From JBPOJN01 sp052033505 (lineage in GTDB: Bacteria; UBA10199; JACPAL01; GCA-016699445), in the NCBI GenBank assembly GCA_052033505.1, contig JBPOJN010000086.1, positions 1 through 57,258 of the forward strand: 57,258 nt of DNA. The letters run 5' to 3'. Positions 8,785-15,902 of this stretch are shown one piece after another (within the stretch, counting starts at the first letter, position 1; each line of letters opens with the position of its first letter). The position numbers and the translations under genes are program-made. A model generated the notes under the pieces. The model was not told the DNA's origin. It did not search any database and saw nothing but the letters and a program-made list of their open reading frames with translations.

Positions 8785-9273
8785 ATGAGTTCCCAATTTA
8801 TGAAGAGCCTCCGGCCACACACCCAGGCTGAATTGAGCTTGCGGCGAGAGACAATGTTACAGTCTGCAATCACGTTCGCGGAACGATTAGCTCCTGTTAT
8901 ACAGACCAATCCCCGAGAAGCGGCGAGACAACTCGATACATGGATCCGGGCACAATGCGAGAAACACAATTTCGACGTCAATCGTTTCGCCGTCGCTTCC
9001 AGGCTGATGCTCGGAGCTTCTTTCATCCAGAAATTGGACCCAGAAAAGGCCGAGGCCGTTCTAAAGGAAATGAATTCCGTTTCGATCGACTTTCCAAAGA
9101 CGCCCTCAGATCCCTTGAGCCATGGCGTCGTCCGTTACATGAGAAGCGATTCTTTTCATCCTAGAGAAGGGATTTTTGACGTTATCCCGGGGGCAGGAGT
9201 AATACTCTGGACCAACCGGCCTGCACGCACCAGGCCCACTCCTCATTCCGATGGTTCTCGATTTCTCAACTAA
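8785..9273 (+). CDS. Unrecognised protein, second of a tandem paralog pair
   Basis: The 162-residue soluble protein aligns over most of its length with the preceding gene product, sharing QLDTW, an A-S-R-L-M-L-G segment and SDSFHPREGIFDV. A predicted helical N-terminal half is followed by a short beta-rich end with GAGVILW. There are no catalytic motifs I can name. Sixty-three bases separate it from its paralog, with a hairpin between. It ends at a strong bidirectional terminator. The tandem copies suggest local duplication followed by marked divergence. Confidence 0.6.
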   Translation: MSSQFMKSLRPHTQAELSLRRETMLQSAITFAERLAPVIQTNPREAARQLDTWIRAQCEKHNFDVNRFAVASRLMLGASFIQKLDPEKAEAVLKEMNSVSIDFPKTPSDPLSHGVVRYMRSDSFHPREGIFDVIPGAGVILWTNRPARTRPTPHSDGSRFLN

Positions 9274-9299
9274 GGCGAGCCATAGCCATTTAAAATAAA

Positions 9300-9334
9300 A
9301 AACGGGACCACACCGATGAGGCATGGTCCCGTTT
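9300..9334. terminator. Bidirectional terminator
   Basis: An 11-base-pair perfect stem, AAACGGGACCA (9300-9310) with TGGTCCCGTTT (9324-9334), has T-rich sequence on both outer sides when read on the respective strand. It lies between the convergent paralog gene and the acidic lipoprotein gene and can serve both. Confidence 0.85.
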
Positions 9335-9355
9335 CTTTAAAACTCAGCTAAAACC

Positions 9356-10207
9356 TTAATGATCGTCACCGGCGCCGTCCTGACCCGAATCGTCCGTCTC
9401 ATTTGTGGAATCGTCACCTGAATCCTCGCGAGAGTCATCCTCACTGCCGTCGTGTTCCTCGACGGTGCCTGAGGCCTTGACGTTATCGCGGATCGAGTCT
9501 TCGAGATCCGAGCAATCGCCACCCTCGTCTTCATCGTCGATTTCGACGGAACCGTCGTGATTTTCGTCGCAGGCTTGGAGGTCCACACCGGCGAGCCATT
9601 CACGGACGTTGAAGTTTAAAAGAATCGTATTCACCGAAACCGCCTCCGAGATCTCGAAGCCCGCGGTGTCTTCCAGATCGATTCTTTCATTAATCCGTAA
9701 TCGCAGAGAGACAGGGTCCCCTCCGCTCGTCCCGTCGACGCTTAAGCTTTCGACACGAAGCCTGACTTCACGCACGATGCCGGAAGGCAGTGTCACATCG
9801 GACAGAGACGGCGTCGATTCGCCCGTCAAAAGGTCAACAACGAAGGGGCCCACGAGCACGATTTTATCATCATCTTCCTCGCTATCATCACAGGTGGCGA
9901 AGTCAGGCAATGTCGCCCTCAAAGCCGCGCACGTCTGTCCGTCTGGGAGTTTGATCTCGATTTCCTCCAGCGTCATCGACGCCGCGGTCAAATCCAAAGT
10001 ATTCCCCGCAGAGTCTTCTGTGGAAAGAGCCGCAGCCGTCGTCCCGTCCACCATCTGAAAAGACAGGGCAACGGTCGCCGCATCCCCGTCCAACTGCGTC
10101 GGGTCCGAAGCACTCACACCTCCGGCTCCGCCCGTACCTGAACAACCGGCAACACCCGCGAGAAGCATCGCGCCTACTAATCGTCCTAAAGTTTTATTCT
10201 GTCCCAT
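9356..10207 (-). CDS. Acidic secreted lipoprotein with EF-hand-like loop
   Basis: The 283-residue product has a signal peptide with lipobox VAGC. A beta-rich body contains VGPFVVDLL, which matches EGPFEVDLL in the next lipoprotein, so the two are paralogs. Near the C-terminus DENHDGSVEIDD fits an EF-hand calcium loop (D1, N3, D5, G6, acidic 12). The last 40 residues are almost all Asp, Glu, Ser and Gly. The overall plan recalls DUF4382-type lipoproteins, but I hold this loosely. It is the last gene of the operon led by the TIGR02147 regulator, 21 bases behind its paralog, and ends at a strong terminator. Confidence 0.75.
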   Translation of the reverse strand: MGQNKTLGRLVGAMLLAGVAGCSGTGGAGGVSASDPTQLDGDAATVALSFQMVDGTTAAALSTEDSAGNTLDLTAASMTLEEIEIKLPDGQTCAALRATLPDFATCDDSEEDDDKIVLVGPFVVDLLTGESTPSLSDVTLPSGIVREVRLRVESLSVDGTSGGDPVSLRLRINERIDLEDTAGFEISEAVSVNTILLNFNVREWLAGVDLQACDENHDGSVEIDDEDEGGDCSDLEDSIRDNVKASGTVEEHDGSEDDSREDSGDDSTNETDDSGQDGAGDDH

Positions 10208-10228
10208 GACCCCTCCTTTGATTTTCGT

Positions 10229-10996
10229 TTAAGGCCGTCCCGACGCTAGGGCGTCGTCCCGGTCTTCTCCGTCAAACTCTTCATTCTGATTTGCGTCCCT
10301 GAAAAGATCCGCCGAGTTTTTGATATTTTCCTCGATCGCATCCTGCAGGTCGCTGTTCTCGTCTTCGTTGATCCGGATCAAAGGATCTCCGTTGCCATCG
10401 GTCCCGATGTCGACCCCGGGAGACGACACATCTACTCCGGAAAACCACTGATCCAAATCGAAGGCGACGAAGAACACCGCCAGACCATTCTGAGCGGTGA
10501 TCGCAAAACCCGTCGTTTCATTCTCGATTTCAAACTCCACGTTTTCATCCGTCGTCATCTCGAAAGCCGTGTCGTCCGCGCGCGCCCCCGATACGAAAAT
10601 ACTGGGGGAGGTTTCCGTCTTGGCCAACACGATTTCCAAGCGACAATAAAGCCCCTCCGCCACCGAGACGCCTTCCAGTCCGCCGAAGGTCTCGGGATTC
10701 AAAAGATCGACTTCAAAAGGTCCTTCAAAGACCTGATCCTCCGCGCCTTCATCCTCGGCGTTCAAAAGACAGATCCGCAAAGGCCTCAAGCGGATACGCT
10801 CGACTAAAACACGAGCTTCGTCGATGCGCAGATCCCCGACGGTCAAAGCCGCCGTTTGCGTTCCCGAGTATCCGACCACACGCAGACTCACTTGGGTATT
10901 GCCGGTCTCGGTCCCGCCGACGGCGCCCGAACCTGCCGTGCAAGCGGAGAGGAGCAAAAGAACGAGGCCTACGATGAAGCGCTGAATCGACGTCAT
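10229..10996 (-). CDS. Secreted lipoprotein, paralog of the downstream one
   Basis: The 255-residue product has a signal peptide with lipobox LLSAC. The body predicts mainly beta strands and has the EGPFEVDLL segment shared with the 9356-10207 lipoprotein. The C-terminal part is acidic and holds a degenerate EF-hand-like loop, DANQNEEFDGED. Its start codon overlaps the stop of the TIGR02147 regulator gene by ATGA, so the two are translationally coupled. Role is unknown; a surface or periplasmic calcium-stabilised structural protein is the simplest reading. Confidence 0.75.
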   Translation of the reverse strand: MTSIQRFIVGLVLLLLSACTAGSGAVGGTETGNTQVSLRVVGYSGTQTAALTVGDLRIDEARVLVERIRLRPLRICLLNAEDEGAEDQVFEGPFEVDLLNPETFGGLEGVSVAEGLYCRLEIVLAKTETSPSIFVSGARADDTAFEMTTDENVEFEIENETTGFAITAQNGLAVFFVAFDLDQWFSGVDVSSPGVDIGTDGNGDPLIRINEDENSDLQDAIEENIKNSADLFRDANQNEEFDGEDRDDALASGRP

Positions 10997-11880
10997 GCTT
11001 GCTCCTTGGTTTGCGCCTGGGTCAGCGGAAACATTTGAATGTTGAGTTGAATCACTTCTTCCGGCTCCGTGTCGGAGGCGACGAGCTTCAGGATATCCTG
11101 ACGGAATTCCTGTACCCTTTTTTTGAGCTGAGGAATGCGCTCTTTGGCGACGCCCAGGGTCATCGTGCTGACGTCGCGGCGGTGGGAGGCCCCATTGCCG
11201 GAGACGTCGTCCATGACGTGGCCCGCGAGATCGAGCAGGACTTTATGGTAACGATGCACGACGTGAGAAGCGAGCTCGGCGCCTGTGGAGACCAGCAAAC
11301 TTGCCTGGCGCCACCGTCCGGCTTCGTCCTTGCGGATCATGCCCAGCCGCTCCAAAAGTTCTAAAGATTTCACGACCTGCTCCACGGTCACTTCGGGAGA
11401 AAGACGCGACGCGATCCATTCCGGGGTTCCATCATTTGCCTTCGCAACGACCAGTTCGCGCACCGCCGGATGATACCAAGTCGAATAATATTCGTATTGG
11501 GCGCTCTCGATGGGTTTCAGGTCGTGGTATTTCCGCGAACGCAATAACGATTGGTAAGCGCGGTTTTTATCATCGTGGGTTTCGGCTTGGTTGTAGAAAA
11601 CCAAGTTCCGGAAAAATTCACTTTCTTGCTTGTTGAGTTTCAACGCCAACGCGAATTGCGCGATGCTCTTCTCGGAAAGGTTGCGGTCCCCTTCCATCAC
11701 GAACTTCAAAAAATTGATCGATTTCAGTCCCGCGCGTTGGGCAAACGACCGATAGGATAAAGCCCCCGTACTTTTAGCCGCTTGATACCAATCCTGCAGA
11801 AACCGGCGGTAGTCTTTGTATTGAAAAATATCGATGCCGGAAGAACGTTTCATGAGAACAGGATAGGCTTCCCCCGCCAT
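10993..11880 (-). CDS. TIGR02147-family regulator
   Basis: The 295-residue cytoplasmic protein matches the TIGR02147 family, known mainly from Fibrobacter and Bdellovibrio-like bacteria. It has an N-terminal helix-turn-helix-like region (DYRRFLQDWYQ, SYRSFAQRAG, SINFLKFVMEGDRNLS, about 22-75) followed by a DUF4423-like domain with YYSTWYHPAVRELV. Family members are thought to be transcriptional regulators and often sit beside lipoprotein genes, as here. It is the first gene of a three-gene operon and lies below an AT-rich palindromic control region. The initiator at 11880 leaves a short upstream extension; a later Met (MKRSS, residue 10) is an alternative start. Confidence 0.82.
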   Translation of the reverse strand: MAGEAYPVLMKRSSGIDIFQYKDYRRFLQDWYQAAKSTGALSYRSFAQRAGLKSINFLKFVMEGDRNLSEKSIAQFALALKLNKQESEFFRNLVFYNQAETHDDKNRAYQSLLRSRKYHDLKPIESAQYEYYSTWYHPAVRELVVAKANDGTPEWIASRLSPEVTVEQVVKSLELLERLGMIRKDEAGRWRQASLLVSTGAELASHVVHRYHKVLLDLAGHVMDDVSGNGASHRRDVSTMTLGVAKERIPQLKKRVQEFRQDILKLVASDTEPEEVIQLNIQMFPLTQAQTKEQA

Positions 11881-11884
11881 CCGA

Positions 11885-12010
11885 ACAAGCTATTTTATAA
11901 AATATCGTTTACTTTAGTAAACATATTACAAGCTAATATATTGATATTATTTAATTTATTAATAATAATTATCATATATCAACATTTATTGTAAACATAA
12001 ACAAAGTCGG
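11885..12010 (-). promoter_or_regulatory. AT-rich control region with palindromes
   Basis: About 125 bases of very AT-rich DNA lie upstream of the TIGR02147 gene. They include a perfect 14-base palindrome TATTTTATAAAATA (11891-11904) and GTTTAC-TTTA-GTAAAC (11907-11922). Runs such as TATTATTTAATTTATTAATAATAATTA could carry -10 elements. This is a plausible promoter and autoregulatory operator for the lipoprotein operon. Confidence 0.5.
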
Positions 12011-12067
12011 TGACATCACTTGAGGCGTCTATCGTCCTACATTTTCTTCAAGAAATCGGGATCAAAA

Positions 12068-12095
12068 TTGACATCGTCCAAACCCATGCTACAAG
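12068..12095 (+). promoter_or_regulatory. Promoter for tRNA-Gly
   Basis: TTGACA (12068-12073) is followed after 16 bases by TACAAG (12090-12095), a four-of-six match to TATAAT. The expected start is about eight bases before the mature tRNA end. Confidence 0.55.
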
Positions 12096-12109
12096 GACCC
12101 CTCTTTTTC

Positions 12110-12181
12110 GCGGGAATAGCTCAGTGGTAGAGCGCCACCTTGCCAAGGTGGATGTCGTGGGTTCGAATCCCATTTCCCGCT
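12110..12181 (+). tRNA. tRNA-Gly (anticodon GCC)
   Basis: A full cloverleaf is visible. The acceptor arm GCGGGAA/TTCCCGC is perfect, and the D arm has AGCTCAGTGGTAGAGC. The anticodon stem CCACC/GGTGG encloses TTGCCAA with GCC at 12142-12144, and the T arm has GGTTCGAATCC. The discriminator is T, usual for bacterial tRNA-Gly. CCA is not encoded; the bases after the discriminator are CAT. Confidence 0.97.
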
Positions 12182-12193
12182 CATTCATCCTTA

Positions 12194-12991
12194 ATGCTTC
12201 TCGAAATCATCTCAAGCGCAGTCAACCCGCTCTTCTTTCGACAGGCGGTCCGGCGATCCGCGGGGCGTGCCTTTGTTTATTACCTCCTATTCACGACGCT
12301 TCATACGATCCTGATCTGTGCCCTGGGTTTTTGGTGGGCTTCCGGTCACTGGGACGCCGCCATCGAAAAAATACGCGCCGCCGCGCCGGCCTACGAGGTC
12401 ACCCTGGATCAAGGCCATCTTTCGACCACGTTTCCGGAGCCTTATGTTTTTTCCACGCCGGAATTGACCGTCATTCTGGATACGCAAAATCCCGTAGGCA
12501 TCGAAAGCGTACCTGCGATCCCGCGCGCCTTGATCCTGTCACGCACGAAAATGATCGTGAAGAAAAACGATTTTCAGTTTTCGGAATACTCATGGTCGTC
12601 GCTGCCGGATTTCCAGGTCAGGACGGACGATCTCGTCGATGGGCTTAAGTCGCGCAAACAAATCATCCTCTGGGGGGCCTTCCTGACCCTGGCGCTCGGT
12701 ATCCTGCCGCTTGTTTGGATCTTCTTTATTCCCGTCGCCTTGATCTTCGCTCTTCCACTTTGGATCGTGGCAAAAGCGCTGCAACGCAACCTGTCGTACC
12801 CACAGACGCTCACGATCGTTTTTTATGCGCTCACGCTTCCGGTCTTGGCGCAGACCGCTTTGTTATTCTTCGCGCCCGCGTGGGCTAAGCCAAGCCTGTT
12901 TTGGGCGATTTATCTCGTATGGGCGTTGGTCGGCGTCTGGACGGCGGGCGGTTCGGAAGAAAATTTTCCTCAAGGCTCCACGACCCCCTGA
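12194..12991 (+). CDS. DUF1189-like integral membrane protein
   Basis: The 265-residue protein has one membrane segment near residues 20-42 and three or four more between about 150 and 245, with a soluble domain between. This matches DUF1189 proteins, including the typical opening in which a short basic segment precedes FVYYLLFTTLHTILI. The frame is open upstream to 12140, but that part is inside the tRNA, so I start at ATG 12194. That leaves only 12 bases after the tRNA and no clear ribosome site. Co-transcription with the tRNA, followed by processing, is likely. The function of DUF1189 is not established. The 3' end overlaps mtgA by 22 bases tail to tail. Confidence 0.72.
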   Translation: MLLEIISSAVNPLFFRQAVRRSAGRAFVYYLLFTTLHTILICALGFWWASGHWDAAIEKIRAAAPAYEVTLDQGHLSTTFPEPYVFSTPELTVILDTQNPVGIESVPAIPRALILSRTKMIVKKNDFQFSEYSWSSLPDFQVRTDDLVDGLKSRKQIILWGAFLTLALGILPLVWIFFIPVALIFALPLWIVAKALQRNLSYPQTLTIVFYALTLPVLAQTALLFFAPAWAKPSLFWAIYLVWALVGVWTAGGSEENFPQGSTTP

Positions 12992-13626
12992 AGGAGACTC
13001 ATGCGGCGCCGAACATAGGGCCCCGGAGGCCACCGTCCCCATTTTTTCGGATTGGGAATAATAGCCGCCAAGAACGCCGCTTCCCCCGCGCTTAAATCCG
13101 CCGCCGGTTTCTTGAAATAATAATGCGACGCCGCTTCCGCTCCGTAGATCTTTGGCCCCCATTCAATAAGGTTCAGATACAGTTCCAGTATCCTTTCCTT
13201 CGGCACGAATATCTCCATTTCGAAGGCCAAGGCGATCTCGATGCCTTTTCGAAACACGGTCTTCATCGGGAAAAGATAGATGTTTTTGGCGAGCTGCATC
13301 GGGATCGTCGAAAACCCGCGCGCATATTTTTTCCTTTTTTGGTTCCGCTCCCAGGCTTCCTTCATCGCGCGGAAATCTACGCCGTGATGCTCGTAGAAAT
13401 TCGCGTCCTCCGCGGCGATCACGGAGTTTTTCAAAGCCGGCGCGATCTTATCCATGGATACCCAACGCTGGTCGATCATCAATAAATCGCGCCACATGAA
13501 CGCCGTCCGCGCCGGATGCGTCCACCGGAGCGACAAGACCGACGGGACGCTGAACATCAGGAAGCCGCTCAAGAAAACGACGGGGAGGAAGAAAACAAAG
13601 CTAATAATTTTCCGGAGGATTGACAC
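12970..13626 (-). CDS. mtgA: Monofunctional peptidoglycan glycosyltransferase
   Basis: MtgA polymerises lipid II into glycan strands at the outer face of the inner membrane. One N-terminal membrane anchor precedes a GT51 domain with the expected motifs. These are EDANFYEHHGVD (catalytic Glu), GFSTIPMQLAKN, RKGIEIALAFEMEI, and the second acidic motif KERILELYLNLIEWG. I start at GTG 13626 (reading MSILRKIISF); a TTG at 13662 in the same frame is the alternative. It gives 218 residues, close to the usual size. The gene diverges from efp. No transpeptidase domain is present, so it is not a class A penicillin-binding protein. Confidence 0.9.
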   Translation of the reverse strand: MSILRKIISFVFFLPVVFLSGFLMFSVPSVLSLRWTHPARTAFMWRDLLMIDQRWVSMDKIAPALKNSVIAAEDANFYEHHGVDFRAMKEAWERNQKRKKYARGFSTIPMQLAKNIYLFPMKTVFRKGIEIALAFEMEIFVPKERILELYLNLIEWGPKIYGAEAASHYYFKKPAADLSAGEAAFLAAIIPNPKKWGRWPPGPYVRRRMSLLQGVVEP

Positions 13627-13674
13627 GCCCGCCGATCTTAATCGATAACAGCCGCCTTTCAAAAGGAGAAAGCA

Positions 13675-14241
13675 ATGCTCGCAGCCACCCAGATCCGCGT
13701 CGGTATGGTCATCATTTACGAAAACGAATTATGCAAGGTCATGGGGATCGACCACATCACGCAAGGCAACAAGCGCGGCAAGGTCCAGGTCGAGATGCGC
13801 AACCTCCGCACCGGCAACAAACTCCAATACCGCTTCCGCTCCGAAGACACGGTCGAAAAAGCGACTCTGTTCGAGCGCCCGATGGAATACCTCTACGCCG
13901 ACGGCGACATGTACCACTTCATGGACACGGCGAATTACGAACAGATCCAGATGCACAAGGACGACATCGGAAACGCGCATTATTACCTGCAGCCCAATAC
14001 GAAAGTCTTGATTCAATTCCATGAAGAGAAGGCTTTGGGTGTCACGCTGCCGACCACGATGAATCAAACTATCGTCGACACGCAGCCGCCGATGAAGGGC
14101 GCCACCGCTGCGGGCGGAGCGAAACCTGCGACACTCGATAACGGCCTTACGATCAAAGTTCCTCAATTCATCGAAGTCGGCGAGGTCGTGCGCGTGAATA
14201 CGGAGTCGAACGAATACGTCGACCGCGCCGAAAAAAAATAA
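13675..14241 (+). CDS. efp: Elongation factor P
   Basis: EF-P rescues ribosomes stalled at polyproline. The 188-residue protein has all three domains: an N-terminal KOW-like barrel, a middle OB domain (EYLYADGDMYHFMDTANYEQ), and a C-terminal OB domain ending GEVVRVNTESNEYVDRAEKK. The start has AAAAGGAGAAAGC in front. Where E. coli has the modified Lys34 (KPGKGQ), aligning the flanking RNLRTG segment places Asn32 here, in TQGNKRGK. The usual beta-lysylation or rhamnosylation target is therefore absent at the tip, although basic residues follow it. It converges with the membrane chemoreceptor gene, leaving six bases between stops. Confidence 0.95.
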   Translation: MLAATQIRVGMVIIYENELCKVMGIDHITQGNKRGKVQVEMRNLRTGNKLQYRFRSEDTVEKATLFERPMEYLYADGDMYHFMDTANYEQIQMHKDDIGNAHYYLQPNTKVLIQFHEEKALGVTLPTTMNQTIVDTQPPMKGATAAGGAKPATLDNGLTIKVPQFIEVGEVVRVNTESNEYVDRAEKK

Positions 14242-14247
14242 CTCCCC

Positions 14248-15780
14248 TTAGGCGGCACTGACTTTAAATAGGCTGACGCAACCTTTCAGGCTGGACGTGT
14301 ATTTGATGAGTGATTGCGCAAGGCTCTCCATCGCTTGGGCGGAAGAGGCATTGCGTTCGATCATTTGTGTGACGGCCTGGATTCCTTTGTTGACCTCTTG
14401 TGAGGTCGCCGCCTGCTGCTCCCCGGAAGCCGCGATTTGACTGATGGAGGTCGCAGTCTTTTCGACTTCGCCCAATATCTTCTTCAAGGTGTCCCCCGCT
14501 TTTTCGGAAAGGGAAGCGCCCTGGGAAATTCTCTCCGAGCTTTCCTTGATGAGGCCTGTAATCTCGCGGGCGGCGGCAGAGGACCGTTCGGCTAATTTTC
14601 TCACTTCCTCAGCGACGACTGCAAATCCCATCCCGTGCTCCCCGGCACGGGCCGCTTCGATGGCGGCGTTTAAGGCCAGAAGATTGGTTTGATCGGCGAT
14701 ATCCGCCATCACGGTGACGATGTCATTGATCTTGTCAGAAGACTTACGGATAAGCTGCATGGCTTCGACCGAGCGGTTGACAGCTTCTGAACCATCACGA
14801 GCCTCGTGCGAGGTGGAGGTCGCGATCGAATCGGTTTCTTGCGTGCTGGAGGCGACGGATTGGATGGCTACGGATAATTCATGAACGGCGGCCCTCATCT
14901 CGACCATTTTTTGCCCTTGCTGCTGCGAGGATTCGGAGAGACCTCGTGCGTTCGACGTGAGGACTTGAGAACTGGAATCCAACTCATTGGTCGCGGCCGT
15001 GATGTTTGAAAGGATGTTTTTAAGATACGCGAGTGTTTTGTTATAGGCCTCGCTCAGCCGCGACAACTCCCCTTTACCCGAAATTTCAAGCGCACTACCA
15101 GTCAAGTCGCCGGCAGCAAGATTTTCCAACGCGCGAACCGTCGTCTCCAAAGGTCTCGTGATGCTCCGGAAGATATAAAAAATAAAGCCGCCAACCATGG
15201 CCATGACCAGAACGCTTGCCCCTAATTTGAAATTCCGTATGAATGCGATCTCTTCCAATGTCTTTTTGTTCGTCTCCTCGGAGAGTGAAGTGATGGCGTT
15301 GCTGATGTCTTCCATTTTTTCTTCGAGATCCTTAAAGCCTTTTTGGAATTCACGATCGAACAAGCCCGCCGCGACATCATGATTCTGCGCGGCCTGGGTC
15401 ACAACATTGGATGCAAGCGTCACGTAGGCCTCGAGCTTGGGTAAGGTTTCGTCCAATGTGGATTTGAGATTGGATCCCGAAAAGATTTCCCTATTTTTTG
15501 AAAAATTCTCCCGAAGGTTTTGCGCATGCTCGTCGAGGTCTTTTTTCACGTCTTGTAATTGGGATGGGCTTTTAGAGAAGAGGGCAAGTAGCGCGTCCGC
15601 GCGGATCGCATCGTGCATCATGTCGGCTTCCATCTGATGCTGGATCCCTTGAGAGACGATTTCCAGTGATCGATTGGTTTCCAAAACTTTATTCATCGAC
15701 CAACTTCCCATAAAGGTGAGAACCGCGGATAAAAAAACAACCATTCCGGAAAGAGAGATAAGCTTGTACTTAATCGACAT
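14248..15780 (-). CDS. Membrane methyl-accepting chemotaxis protein
   Basis: The 510-residue receptor has a first membrane segment (about 9-28), a roughly 150-residue helical periplasmic sensor, and a second membrane segment (about 190-210). A HAMP domain (ITRPLETTVRALENLAAGDL) follows, then a long cytoplasmic signalling domain. The conserved hairpin tip is DQTNLLALNAAIEAARAGEHG, which contacts CheA and CheW. It lacks a C-terminal CheR-binding pentapeptide. The gene stands alone on the minus strand and diverges from the triple-CheW gene, separated by 122 bases. The helical sensor resembles four-helix-bundle types; the ligand is unknown. Confidence 0.95.
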   Translation of the reverse strand: MSIKYKLISLSGMVVFLSAVLTFMGSWSMNKVLETNRSLEIVSQGIQHQMEADMMHDAIRADALLALFSKSPSQLQDVKKDLDEHAQNLRENFSKNREIFSGSNLKSTLDETLPKLEAYVTLASNVVTQAAQNHDVAAGLFDREFQKGFKDLEEKMEDISNAITSLSEETNKKTLEEIAFIRNFKLGASVLVMAMVGGFIFYIFRSITRPLETTVRALENLAAGDLTGSALEISGKGELSRLSEAYNKTLAYLKNILSNITAATNELDSSSQVLTSNARGLSESSQQQGQKMVEMRAAVHELSVAIQSVASSTQETDSIATSTSHEARDGSEAVNRSVEAMQLIRKSSDKINDIVTVMADIADQTNLLALNAAIEAARAGEHGMGFAVVAEEVRKLAERSSAAAREITGLIKESSERISQGASLSEKAGDTLKKILGEVEKTATSISQIAASGEQQAATSQEVNKGIQAVTQMIERNASSAQAMESLAQSLIKYTSSLKGCVSLFKVSAA

Positions 15781-15902
15781 AGAAACTCCTCTCGAAGCAA
15801 GACGGAAACAATCTCAAAAAATGAAGGTTAATTTAAAAGCTCACAAAAAAATCAAGTTCGCGCGGAAAAAGACGTCTTTACTAAAGATAGTGGGGCGTCT
15901 TT

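Noticed and set aside
12140..12193. In-frame extension of the DUF1189 gene
   Set aside because: It lies within the tRNA-Gly gene, including the anticodon arm, so it cannot be a real coding start.
15781..15902. Sigma-28 promoter between the receptor and triple-CheW genes
   Set aside because: No TAAA-N15-GCCGATAA-like pattern could be found; only short repeats of CGTCTTT occur.
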